Origin: Rhodospirillales bacterium
GTDB lineage: Bacteria > Pseudomonadota > Alphaproteobacteria > Rhodospirillales > Defluviicoccaceae
NCBI GenBank assembly: GCA_016793925.1
Contig: JAEULH010000100.1
Span: 1 to 64,000, forward strand
DNA: 64,000 nt
Reading direction: 5' to 3'
A program made the position numbers and the translations under genes. Position 1 is the stretch's first letter; each line of letters opens with the position of its first letter. Under the pieces are notes generated by a model, which worked only from the letters and a program-made list of their open reading frames with translations, had not been told where the DNA came from and searched no databases. Below are positions 37,094-45,589 of the stretch, piece after piece.

Positions 37094-38095
37094 ATGGACA
37101 GTTTCGAGCAGCGAGCAGCGGATATTGGAGCGCACGCGACGGCGGCGGCCGAGCCGGCGGAGGCGGGCGCCGCACCGTCGGCCGTGAAGCCGTGCGTGTT
37201 CATTCATACCAACGCGCTGCAGATGCTGGGCGCGAAAGTCGCGGCGCACGCTCTGGCGCGCAATTCGGCGCACAGCGACGCCTTCGACATCCGCATCATC
37301 CACACCGACGACTATCCGTTCCTGCACGCCCGCGACGGCCAGCAGTTTCTCCGCGACGGGGTCAAGCGGCACTGGCGGATGGACGACCTGCAGTCGTTTA
37401 CGCCGCTGCGTTTCCTGCCGCCGGAGTTGATGGGTTACCAGGGCCGCGCCGTGGTCATCGATCCGGACATCTTCGCCATCGCCGACATCTGGGATCTTCT
37501 CAGCCGCGACATGCAGGGCGCTTCGATCATGTGCCGGATGCGATCCGGGGTGAAGCGGCTGCGCGGCTGTTACGCCAGCAGCGTGATGTTGCTCGATTGC
37601 GCCAAGCTGAAGCACTGGCGTTGCGAGGAACAGTTCAACGAACTGTTCGCCTTCAAGCGCGACTACATGGCCTGGATTTCACTCAAGCTCGAGCCGCAGG
37701 GCAGCATCGCGTTGTTCGAAAACGAGTGGAACGACTTCGACCGGCTGAGCCCGCAGACGAAAATGCTGCACAACACCGGGCGTCTCACCCAGCCCTGGAA
37801 GACCGGTCTGCCGATCGACTTTACGCCGGCCGACACGTTCCCGCTGTTCCCGCCGATCGGCTGGGCGATGCGGTTGCGGCGACGGGCGTTCGGCGATCAC
37901 GCGCTGCTCGGTCGCTACCGCCGTCACCCCGATGGCAATCAGGAGCGGTTGTTCTTCGGCCTGCTCCGCGAGTGCGTCGAGGCGGGGTCGGTCAGCGAGG
38001 ACGAAGTGCGCGAGGAGATGCGCCTCAACCACGTTCGCCGCGACGCCTTCGAGGTTCTCGAACGAAGCTCGCTTCCCCAGCGGTCGGCGGCGTGA
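37094..38095 (+). CDS. Glycosyltransferase-like protein with DPD motif, paralogue
   Basis: A 333-aa paralogue of the gene at 29722. After a 30-residue Ala-rich leader it shares VFIHTNALQMLGAKVAAHAL, LQSFTPLRFLPPELMGY, VVIDPDIFAIADIWDLLSRD, NEWNDFDRLSPQTKMLHNT and DGNQERLFFGLLREC. The DPD motif suggests a metal-dependent GT-A enzyme. It lies between a sulfotransferase and the ceramide synthase candidate, linking the glycan region to the sphingolipid locus. Confidence 0.75.
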   Translation: MDSFEQRAADIGAHATAAAEPAEAGAAPSAVKPCVFIHTNALQMLGAKVAAHALARNSAHSDAFDIRIIHTDDYPFLHARDGQQFLRDGVKRHWRMDDLQSFTPLRFLPPELMGYQGRAVVIDPDIFAIADIWDLLSRDMQGASIMCRMRSGVKRLRGCYASSVMLLDCAKLKHWRCEEQFNELFAFKRDYMAWISLKLEPQGSIALFENEWNDFDRLSPQTKMLHNTGRLTQPWKTGLPIDFTPADTFPLFPPIGWAMRLRRRAFGDHALLGRYRRHPDGNQERLFFGLLRECVEAGSVSEDEVREEMRLNHVRRDAFEVLERSSLPQRSAA

Positions 38096-38140
38096 TCGGC
38101 CGGCACGGCGCCGCGCGGCGGCGGGAGGCCTCGAACGGCG

Positions 38141-39379
38141 ATGGCCGGTAATGGCGCCCCGGCGAACGAGCCGGCGGCAAGCGTTGCATCCGTGCCCGCG
38201 TCCGCGGCCGGCGAACGCGGCCCGCGCGAGGAGGGGCCGGGAACGAGTGGCCTGAGCGTCGAACCCGTCGTCGGGCGGCGTCAACTGGTCGAGTTTCTCA
38301 CGATGCCGCGGCGCATCTATGCCGGCGATCCGCACTGGGTCGAGCCGCTGCTGTTCGAACGGCTCCAGCACCTCGATCCGCGCAAAAACCCGTTCTTCGC
38401 GCACGCCGAAGTCGCCTACTGGATCGCCCGCCGCGACGGCCGGCCGGTGGGGCGGATCAGCGCCCAGGTCAATCGGGCGCATCTGCGCCGGCACGACGAC
38501 GCGACCGGGCACTTCGGCTTCCTTGAAGCCGAGGACGGCGCCGACATCTTCGCCGCCCTGCTGCGGACGGCGGAAGACTGGCTGCGCGCACGCGGCATGC
38601 GCCGCATCCTCGGCCCCTTCACGCTGTCGATAAACGAGGAAAGCGGACTGCTCGTCGACGGGTTCGACGGGCCTCCGTTCCTCATGATGGGGCACGCCAG
38701 GCCCTACTACGCCGGTCACCTCGAAGCCGCCGGCTATGCCAAGGCGAAGGACCTGATCGCCTACGCCTACGACACGGCGGTGGACCCGGACCCGAAGCTG
38801 ACCGCGCTGGTCGAACGGACCGCGAAAAAGCACGGCATCCGCTTTCGCAATGTCGACATGAAGCGATTCGACGCCGAGGTGCGGACGATCTTCGAGATTT
38901 TCAACGACGCCTGGTCGGACAACTGGGGCTTCGTCCCGTTTTCGGAAGCGGAACTCGAACATGTCGCCGCCTCGCTGAAACCGCTCCTGCGCGTGGACGA
39001 CGTCGCCATCGCCGACATCGACGGCGAGGCCGTTGCCATGGCGGTCAGCATGAGCAATGTCAACGAGGCCATCGCCGATTTCGGCGGCCGGCTGCTGCCG
39101 TTCAATTGGGCGAGGCTGCTCTGGCGGATCAAGGTGCAGGGGACGAAGACGGCGCGCTTGGCGCTGATGGGCGTCCGCCGCCGCTACCACGGCGGTGCGC
39201 TCAGCGCGGCGTTGGCCGCCGGCGTGATCGATCAGATCCGCCTGGCGCATCGACGACGCGGGACGCTGCAGGGCGAGTTGTCGTGGGTCCTGGAAGACAA
39301 CAAACCGACGCGACGAATCATCGAAATGTATGGTGCGAGACCCTATAAAACATACAGGCTCTATGTTAGGGACCTGTAA
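38141..39379 (+). CDS. bcerS: GNAT-type acyltransferase, candidate bacterial ceramide synthase
   Basis: A 412-aa protein with an about 40-residue disordered leader and two acyltransferase-like halves. PVGRISAQVNRAHLRRHDD lies in the first half. The second half has a GNAT-like region with VAIADIDGEAVAMAVSMSN and LSWVLEDNKPTRRIIEMYGARPYKTYRLY. The bacterial ceramide synthase of Caulobacter is a GNAT-superfamily protein encoded beside serine palmitoyltransferase; position and fold make this the counterpart, N-acylating the sphingoid base. The stop overlaps the next start as TAATG. The identification relies on context more than on a motif. Confidence 0.68.
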   Translation: MAGNGAPANEPAASVASVPASAAGERGPREEGPGTSGLSVEPVVGRRQLVEFLTMPRRIYAGDPHWVEPLLFERLQHLDPRKNPFFAHAEVAYWIARRDGRPVGRISAQVNRAHLRRHDDATGHFGFLEAEDGADIFAALLRTAEDWLRARGMRRILGPFTLSINEESGLLVDGFDGPPFLMMGHARPYYAGHLEAAGYAKAKDLIAYAYDTAVDPDPKLTALVERTAKKHGIRFRNVDMKRFDAEVRTIFEIFNDAWSDNWGFVPFSEAELEHVAASLKPLLRVDDVAIADIDGEAVAMAVSMSNVNEAIADFGGRLLPFNWARLLWRIKVQGTKTARLALMGVRRRYHGGALSAALAAGVIDQIRLAHRRRGTLQGELSWVLEDNKPTRRIIEMYGARPYKTYRLYVRDL

Positions 39380-40212
39380 TGAACGCGCCATTGTCGCTCG
39401 ATACGCCGGGGAAGTTCACCGCCCTCGTCCTCGCGGGTCGACGCGGCGGGGAAGACCCGTTGGCCAGCGCCGCCGGCGTCAGTCACAAGTGCCTGATCCC
39501 GATCATGGGCGTGCCGATGCTGACGCGCGTGCTCCGCGCCCTGGCCAACACCAGACAGATCGGTCTTATCGGCGTTTCCATCGACGATCCCGCCGCCGCC
39601 GCCCCGGCGCTTGCGCAACTGAGCGAGGAAGAGGCGGCGCGGATCCGGGTCATCGCCAGCGCGGAGACGCCCAGCCTCAGCGTTGCCGCGGCGATCGACG
39701 ATCTGGATCAGCCGCCGCCGCTGCTGGTAACGACGGCCGATCATCCCCTGCTGACGCCGGACCTCATCGACCTCTTCACCGCCGAGGCGGCGCTGTCCGG
39801 CGCCGATCTGGGCGTTGGGATGGCGCCTGCGGCCGACATGCTTGCGGCCTACCCGGACGCGAGGCGAACCTGGCTGCGGTTTCGCGATGATCGCTACACC
39901 GGCTGCAACCTCTTTGCCTTGCTCACGTTCGAGAGCCGGCGGGTCCTCGAATTCTGGCGGCGGGTGGAGAACGACCGCAAGCGGCCGCTGCGGGTCATCC
40001 GCGCCTTCGGCCTGTTTTCCCTGCTCGCCTACGTGAGCGGCCGCCTCACGCTGGCCCAAGCCATGGAGCGGGCCTCAATCCGGCTCGGAGCCGAGGTTCG
40101 CGCGATCGTGTTGCGCTGGCCGGATGCTGCGGTGGACGTGGATAAGCCGGAAGATCTGGCCCTCGTCGAGCAGATCCTGACGGACAGGCGGATGAAGTCC
40201 GAGCGCACCTGA
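39379..40212 (+). CDS. MobA-like nucleotidyltransferase family protein
   Basis: A 277-aa NTP-transferase-domain protein. FTALVLAGRRGGEDPLA is the nucleotide-binding loop, HKCLIPIMGVPMLTRVL carries the conserved lysine, and LLVTTADHPLLT holds the metal-binding Asp. VDVDKPEDLALVEQIL is a typical C-terminal closure. It should activate a small alcohol or sugar phosphate with NTP; in this locus it may prepare the sphingolipid head group. It overlaps both neighbours (TAATG and TGATG), so it is translationally coupled to the ceramide synthase and phosphoesterase genes. Confidence 0.82.
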   Translation: MNAPLSLDTPGKFTALVLAGRRGGEDPLASAAGVSHKCLIPIMGVPMLTRVLRALANTRQIGLIGVSIDDPAAAAPALAQLSEEEAARIRVIASAETPSLSVAAAIDDLDQPPPLLVTTADHPLLTPDLIDLFTAEAALSGADLGVGMAPAADMLAAYPDARRTWLRFRDDRYTGCNLFALLTFESRRVLEFWRRVENDRKRPLRVIRAFGLFSLLAYVSGRLTLAQAMERASIRLGAEVRAIVLRWPDAAVDVDKPEDLALVEQILTDRRMKSERT

Positions 40213-41180
40213 TGTTCACGCTGGCGCATCTGTCCGATCCGCACGTCCCCTCGCCGCTGCGTGTCGGCGTCTCCGCGCTCGCGACCAAACGGGCCCTCGG
40301 CTACTGGTCGTGGCGCCGCCGCCGCGTCTACATTCACAGCATCGACGTGCTCGAGGCGCTGACGCGGGATCTTGCCGAGACCGTACCGGACCACGTCGCG
40401 GTGACCGGCGACCTCGTCAACATATCGTTGCCGAGCGAATTTGCCGCCGCTGCGCGCTGGCTGGAAACGCTCGGCGGCGGCGAACGGGTTAGCATCGTGC
40501 CCGGCAACCACGACGCCTATGTCGCCGTGCCGCTGGAACAGTCATGGGATTTGTGGCGCGCCTACATGGCGAGCGATGGTCCGGGCGACCCGGCGACGGC
40601 GCCGGCAGCTTCGGGTCCGATCCCGTTCCCCTACGTGCGCCGCCGCGGGCGCATCGCCATCGTCGGCCTGTGCACAGCCGTGCCGACGCCGCCGGGATGG
40701 GCATCAGGTCGGCTCGGACGCGACCAGCTCGAGCGTCTCGGCGGGGTGCTCGCCGCGTTCGGCGACGCCGGGATGTTTCGCGTGGTCCTGCTTCACCATC
40801 CGCCGATCGAGGGCGACAACCCGCTCCGCAAGCGGCTGACGGACGCGGCGGATTTGCAGCGGGTGATCGCCAGGCATGGCGCCGAACTCCTCCTCCATGG
40901 TCACGACCACCGCTGCAGCATTCGCGCCATGGCGGGGCCGGCGGGCGGGGTGCCGGCCGTCGGCGTGCCGTCGGCTTCGGCGTCGGTCGCGAAAACAAAG
41001 CCGATCGGCCAGTACAATCTATACGACATTTCGCCTTCGCCGCGTGGCTGGAGCATCGACCTCAGGGTGCGCCGGTACGATGCGACGCTGGGGCGTTTCC
41101 AGGAGGCCGGCGGCCAGCGGGTGGCGCCGCAACCGGCGGACGGGGCGACGATGGACGCGCGCGTCACGGCGGACGCCTAG
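40212..41180 (+). CDS. Calcineurin-like metallophosphoesterase
   Basis: A 322-aa phosphoesterase with a complete metal centre: HLSDPHV (Asp9, His11), TGDLVN, PGNHDAY, LLHHPPIEG and LLHGHDHR. It probably removes a phosphate from a lipid or head-group intermediate; the substrate is inferred only from the locus. Start overlaps the upstream stop (TGATG). A 128-bp gap separates it from the LptF-like gene. Confidence 0.88.
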   Translation: MFTLAHLSDPHVPSPLRVGVSALATKRALGYWSWRRRRVYIHSIDVLEALTRDLAETVPDHVAVTGDLVNISLPSEFAAAARWLETLGGGERVSIVPGNHDAYVAVPLEQSWDLWRAYMASDGPGDPATAPAASGPIPFPYVRRRGRIAIVGLCTAVPTPPGWASGRLGRDQLERLGGVLAAFGDAGMFRVVLLHHPPIEGDNPLRKRLTDAADLQRVIARHGAELLLHGHDHRCSIRAMAGPAGGVPAVGVPSASASVAKTKPIGQYNLYDISPSPRGWSIDLRVRRYDATLGRFQEAGGQRVAPQPADGATMDARVTADA

Positions 41181-41308
41181 AACCACCTGCGTTCGGACAG
41201 TCATCCGAATGCGAGAAGTCGGTCGGTTACAGGACCGTCGGCCATCGTGACGGTTGCCCCTGCGGGCTGACGCGGGGATGATGGCGGCCAGCAGGTCGAA
41301 CCGGATTC

Positions 41309-42541
41309 ATGACAACCATCGACACCTACATCCTGCGCGCAGTCCTGAGGCCGTTGGCGACGGCGCTGGTTGTCGCCCTCATGGTCTTCATGATCGAGCG
41401 CCTGTTGCACCTGATCGACCTGATTCTCGGCGCCAGCGGCCCGCTGAAGGTCGTGCTCGAGATCATGGCCTACCTCGTGCCCCATTACATGAGTGTCGCC
41501 CTGCCGCTCAGCTTCCTCATCGGCCTTCTGATCGGGTTCAACCATCTCAGCCGCGACGGCGAGCTGGACGCGCTGCAGGCCGCCGGGATCAGCCGGTTCC
41601 GCCAGCTCAGGGCGGCCTTGTTGGCGGCCGGCGTGATGATCGCCATCGCTGCGGTGATTTTCGGCTACCTGAAGCCTTACGGCCGCTACGCGTTCCAGGC
41701 CATCATCTACACCATTACCAATGCCTCGCTTCAGTCGCTGGTGCGCGCCGGAGTGTTCGCGGAACTGGGCGATACGACGCTGCTGGTCCAGGACATCCGC
41801 CCCGACGAGGCCGGCTTCAGCCAGGTTTTCATTGTCCAGGGCGGCGACGAGACCGGTGCCGCGGAGCAGAGTGGGGAGCGAACCGTGATCACCGCGAGTC
41901 GCGGTCGCCTGGCGCAGGGGCCGATCGATCAACCGCCGATTCTCCGGCTGTTTGACGGGATCCGAATGACCCTTCCTGCCCGCAACGCCGTTTCGACCGC
42001 GGGCTCCGACAGCGGTGCCTTCGGCATCGTCCGCTTCGAGGAGCTGCGCACCGGCATCGGCGGCGGCGAGCTGAGCGTGTTTCGTCCGCGCGGCAAGGAC
42101 GAGCGGGAGATGACCATCACCGAACTGTGGCAGCGGCGCGATCATCCGCCGGTCGGGATCCGCGCCTCCGATGTCGTGGCGGAACTGCACGTCCGTATCG
42201 TGCGGACGGTGTCGATCCTGTTTCTGCCGCTGCTTGCCTTCCCCTTGGCCCTGGGGCGGCGGCGCTCGGATCGATCCACCGGGATCGTCGGGGCGCTCCT
42301 CGTGCTGATCGCCTACGACCGCATTCTCGATTTCGGCAAGAACCTCGTCGAAAGCGCGGTCGTCGGTCCGGGCCTCGGGCTGTGGGTGCCGTTCGCCGTC
42401 TTCGCCGGGCTGAGCATGATCCTGTTCTGGCACGTCGCCGCCAGGGTTCCCGCCAGCGGCCGGTTCGTCTTTGCCGGCCTGTTCGCCCGTGCCCTGGCGC
42501 CGGTGCTTCCCTCGGCGGCGCGGCGGCGGCGTCCGTCATGA
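41309..42541 (+). CDS. LptF-like YjgP/YjgQ permease
   Basis: A 410-aa inner-membrane protein of the LptF/LptG family. It has about three N-terminal membrane helices (residues 9-120), a periplasmic beta-jellyroll-like domain (about 130-270) and three C-terminal helices. Family-typical stretches are VALPLSFLIGLLIGFNHLSRDGELDALQAAGIS and RIVRTVSILFLPLLAFPLALG. LptF and LptG normally form the membrane channel of the LPS exporter. Located inside sphingolipid genes, this copy probably moves sphingolipid. Its stop overlaps the LptG-like start as ATGA. Confidence 0.9.
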   Translation: MTTIDTYILRAVLRPLATALVVALMVFMIERLLHLIDLILGASGPLKVVLEIMAYLVPHYMSVALPLSFLIGLLIGFNHLSRDGELDALQAAGISRFRQLRAALLAAGVMIAIAAVIFGYLKPYGRYAFQAIIYTITNASLQSLVRAGVFAELGDTTLLVQDIRPDEAGFSQVFIVQGGDETGAAEQSGERTVITASRGRLAQGPIDQPPILRLFDGIRMTLPARNAVSTAGSDSGAFGIVRFEELRTGIGGGELSVFRPRGKDEREMTITELWQRRDHPPVGIRASDVVAELHVRIVRTVSILFLPLLAFPLALGRRRSDRSTGIVGALLVLIAYDRILDFGKNLVESAVVGPGLGLWVPFAVFAGLSMILFWHVAARVPASGRFVFAGLFARALAPVLPSAARRRRPS

Positions 42542-43608
42542 TCCTGACGCGCTACATCGGCCGCAGGCTGGCGGCGAACGTCGCCATCGTCCTGGTGATC
42601 ATCACGACGCTGTCGCTGACGTTCGAGGTGATGGAAGAAGGCGACAACATTGCGGCACGGAGCAGCAATGCGGTGCCGGCCATCACCCGCTACGTCCTCC
42701 TCAGGCTGCCGGAAGTCGCCTCGGAGCTCCTGCCGTTTGCCGCCCTCATCGGAGCGGTGGTCGCCATCGGTCTCCTCCTGCGCCACAGCGAAATCGTCGC
42801 AATCTGGAACAGTGGGGTTTCCGCTCTCGGCATCATGCGCGCGGTCCTGCCCATCGGCCTCCTCCTGGTCGCGCTCCAGGTCGTGCTGGACGATCAGCTC
42901 GTGCCCTGGACGCGAGCGTCCCTTGAGGAGTGGGGCGTGGGCCGGGCCGCGGAGCGCGAGGGGATGCTCAAGAGCAGTTCGGCGTCCGTCTGGCTGTTGA
43001 CCGATGGCGAGGTTGTTCACATCCCGGCAGCCGCAGCCACCGATGCGCATTTTCAGAACCTCGAAATCTTCAGCCGCGACGACGCAGGCCTGCTGACCGA
43101 CTATATCCACGCCGCCGATGCCCGGAGGGACGGGTCGAAGTGGCTGCTCAGCAATGTCATCCACCGGACGGTCACGCCGCCGTCGATCGAAACGGTCCCC
43201 TACATGGACTGGCAACCGCCCATGGCAGTCGAGCAGATCCCCCTCATCTCCAAGCTGCTGAAGGACCTTCGCCTCGACCAGCTCTGGCAACTCTTCGTCC
43301 ATTCGGGCTACGGCCAGCGCTCGCCGGAGCTGTACCGGACCTGGTTCCATTATCGCATTTCCTCGGCCCTGTCCCCGCTGCTCCTCATCCTGCTGGTGGT
43401 CTCGCTGGCGCAGCGCTTCAAGCGGACGGGCACCTTTCTCCGGCTGATGATCTCCAGCATCGCCATCGGCTTCGCCTTCATGGTCTTCGAGGGCTCAAGT
43501 CTGTCCATCGGCGAAGCGGGGTTGCTGCAACCCCTCATCGCGGCCTGGGGACCGAGCGTCCTGCTCGCCAGCGTCATCGGCGTGCTCGTCTTCGGTCGCA
43601 GCGGCTAG
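42538..43608 (+). CDS. LptG-like YjgP/YjgQ permease
   Basis: A 356-aa partner of the preceding gene. The start at 42538 is fixed by the ATGA overlap; upstream in-frame codons do not resemble the family. Motifs are MILTRYIGRRLAANVAIVLVIITTLSLTFEV, VASELLPFAALIGAVVAIGLLLRHSEIVAI, and a C-terminal membrane triplet ending VIGVLVFGRSG. It has six predicted helices with a central periplasmic domain. Together the two would form a heterodimeric lipid extractor needing an LptB-type ATPase encoded elsewhere. Confidence 0.9.
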   Translation: MILTRYIGRRLAANVAIVLVIITTLSLTFEVMEEGDNIAARSSNAVPAITRYVLLRLPEVASELLPFAALIGAVVAIGLLLRHSEIVAIWNSGVSALGIMRAVLPIGLLLVALQVVLDDQLVPWTRASLEEWGVGRAAEREGMLKSSSASVWLLTDGEVVHIPAAAATDAHFQNLEIFSRDDAGLLTDYIHAADARRDGSKWLLSNVIHRTVTPPSIETVPYMDWQPPMAVEQIPLISKLLKDLRLDQLWQLFVHSGYGQRSPELYRTWFHYRISSALSPLLLILLVVSLAQRFKRTGTFLRLMISSIAIGFAFMVFEGSSLSIGEAGLLQPLIAAWGPSVLLASVIGVLVFGRSG

Positions 43609-43643
43609 GCCATGGCCGCCATCGCCTCCTGCCCGGCCGTCCG

Positions 43644-44612
43644 ATGACGCAACCGCGCATCGGGCTGATCAGCAACGTCTGCAGCGAACGCAACAAGCGC
43701 GGCATGGCCGACCTTGACCGCGCCGTGTCCGCACTTCCCGGGATCCGCCACGAGCGGATCTGTGCCGTCGACGGGCTGGCCGACATCCTCGCCTCCTTCG
43801 CTGCCGACGGCGTCGAGGCGATTGCCGTCAACAGCGGCGACGGCACGATCCAGGCGCTCCTGAGCGTTCTGCTGGAGCAGCGACCGTTCGCCGAGGCGCC
43901 GCCGGTGTGCATTCTCGCCGGCGGCATGACCAACATGACCGGCGCCGACGTCGCCCCCCGCGGCTCGCGCGCCACCGTCCTCCGTCGCCTCGTCGAACTG
44001 GTCGCGGCGGGCGCCGTCAGGGATCAGCTTGTCCACCGCCACATCCTGCGCCTCGACAACATTGCGGGCTGGTCGCCGCAGCGGGCGATGTTCTTCGGCG
44101 CCGCGGGGATCGTCGAGGCGATCCGGTTGTGCAAGGCCGAAGTACATTCGCGCGGGCTGTCGTCGGAGTGGGCGAACGGCGCGACCCTGGCGCGGATGCT
44201 CGGCGGCTGGCTGGTCGCGGGCGAACGCAGTCGGCGGGATCTCGGCCTTGACATGGCAATCGCGCTCGACAACGAAGCGCCCGTCGAAGGTCGCCGCCTG
44301 CTCGTCCTGGCGACGACGCTTGACCGGCTGGTGCTCGGCTCGCGCCCGTTCTGGAACGCGCAAACCGGCCCTCTGCGCTACACCGCCATCGCCTACCCGC
44401 CGCGCCGGCTGCTGCTCAACGCGCCCCGGGTGCTGTTCGGGCGGTCCCGCCGGCGGTTCGCCGACCCCAGTTACGCCAGCCGGGGGGTGAGCCGGTTGAC
44501 GCTGGCGATGGACGGGCAGTTCACCCTCGACGGCCAGTTCTTCACCGCCGAGCGCCACAAACCGCTGATCATGACCGCCGACGAGCGGGTGAGCTTCGTC
44601 AAGTTCCGCTGA
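43644..44612 (+). CDS. DAGK/YegS-type lipid kinase, candidate ceramide kinase
   Basis: A 322-aa protein with a diacylglycerol kinase catalytic-type domain. The nucleotide-binding signature is NSGDGTIQALLS (SGDGT at 64-68, replacing the more usual GGDGT), followed by ILAGGMTNMTGADVA, which matches the second glycine motif of the family. A C-terminal beta-domain ends in MTADERVSFVKFR. In the Caulobacter sphingolipid pathway a kinase of this type phosphorylates ceramide; the same role is inferred here. Its stop overlaps the next start (TGATG). Confidence 0.82.
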   Translation: MTQPRIGLISNVCSERNKRGMADLDRAVSALPGIRHERICAVDGLADILASFAADGVEAIAVNSGDGTIQALLSVLLEQRPFAEAPPVCILAGGMTNMTGADVAPRGSRATVLRRLVELVAAGAVRDQLVHRHILRLDNIAGWSPQRAMFFGAAGIVEAIRLCKAEVHSRGLSSEWANGATLARMLGGWLVAGERSRRDLGLDMAIALDNEAPVEGRRLLVLATTLDRLVLGSRPFWNAQTGPLRYTAIAYPPRRLLLNAPRVLFGRSRRRFADPSYASRGVSRLTLAMDGQFTLDGQFFTAERHKPLIMTADERVSFVKFR

Positions 44613-45562
44613 TGACAGGACGCACCGGCAGCACGAACCAGGCCGTCCTCGAGGTGGTGGCCGCCGACGCCGCCGCCCCCGTGCCGGCGCGGGTCGCGGC
44701 CATCGCCGACGCCGCTCGCGCGCGCCATGGGACGAGCGTTTGCGCCGTGCTCGCCTACGGAAGCGCGCTGCGCGAGCGCGACGACCCGAGCCGGATGGTC
44801 GACCTCTATCTGCTCGTCGACAGCTACCGGGTGGCGCAGGACAAACGGTGGCTGCGCGTCGCCAACAGGATCCTGCCGCCGAACGTCTACTATATCGAGA
44901 TCCCATGGGGCGGGGCAGGGCCCGACGGGAGCGGCGAGGGCGGCGCAAGCAGCAAGGTCCGCAGCAAATACGCCATGGTCAGCCTCGCCCACCTCGAGCG
45001 GCTGGTCGGCCCGGGCACACTGCATCCGTACTTCTGGGCCCGGTTCGCCCAGCCCACCGCGCTCGTCTGGGTTCGCGACGAGGCCACGGCCGAGAGGGTG
45101 CGGCGGGTGCTGGCGCGGGCGGTGCTGACGCTGATCGAGGCGGCGTGGCCGCTGACGACGGCGTCCGACGGCGCCGAAACGCGCTGGGTGCGCGCCTTCG
45201 TCGAGACCTATCGCACGGAGCTTCGCTCAGAGGGTCCCGAGCGCGCCCGCGCGTTGTACCGCGCCCATGCCGGCCGCTACGCGGCGATCGCCGCGGCCGC
45301 CCACGAGCCGGAGGCAGGCAGCCAACACCGGTCAGCGGTCCAAAGGCGCTGGTTCGTTCGCCGCGTCGTCGGCAAGGCTCTGTCTGTGCTGCGCCTGCTG
45401 AAGGCGGCGTTCACCTTCGAGGACGGCGCGACCTACCTCGCGTCGAAGATCGAGAGCCATTCGGGCGTTGCCGTCCGCCTGACCGACTGGCAGCGCCGCC
45501 ACCCGATCCTCGCCGCCCCCGGCCTCGCCTGGCGCCTCTACCGCCAGGGCGCGATCCGGTGA
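44612..45562 (+). CDS. Tam41-like nucleotidyltransferase
   Basis: A 316-aa protein with the pattern of Tam41-type CTP:phosphatidate cytidylyltransferases: AYGSALRERDD (the Y-G-S loop), MVDLYLLVDSYRVAQDKRW (aspartate block), then KYAMVSLAHLERLVG and HPYFWARFAQPTALVW. The C-terminal half is helical. By analogy it may convert a phosphorylated lipid to a CDP-activated one. Next to a ceramide-kinase-like gene, CDP-ceramide formation is the natural guess. It converges on the spt gene with a 27-bp gap. Confidence 0.68.
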   Translation: MTGRTGSTNQAVLEVVAADAAAPVPARVAAIADAARARHGTSVCAVLAYGSALRERDDPSRMVDLYLLVDSYRVAQDKRWLRVANRILPPNVYYIEIPWGGAGPDGSGEGGASSKVRSKYAMVSLAHLERLVGPGTLHPYFWARFAQPTALVWVRDEATAERVRRVLARAVLTLIEAAWPLTTASDGAETRWVRAFVETYRTELRSEGPERARALYRAHAGRYAAIAAAAHEPEAGSQHRSAVQRRWFVRRVVGKALSVLRLLKAAFTFEDGATYLASKIESHSGVAVRLTDWQRRHPILAAPGLAWRLYRQGAIR

Positions 45563-45589
45563 AATCAGTCGCGACGAGGTCGACCCGCC

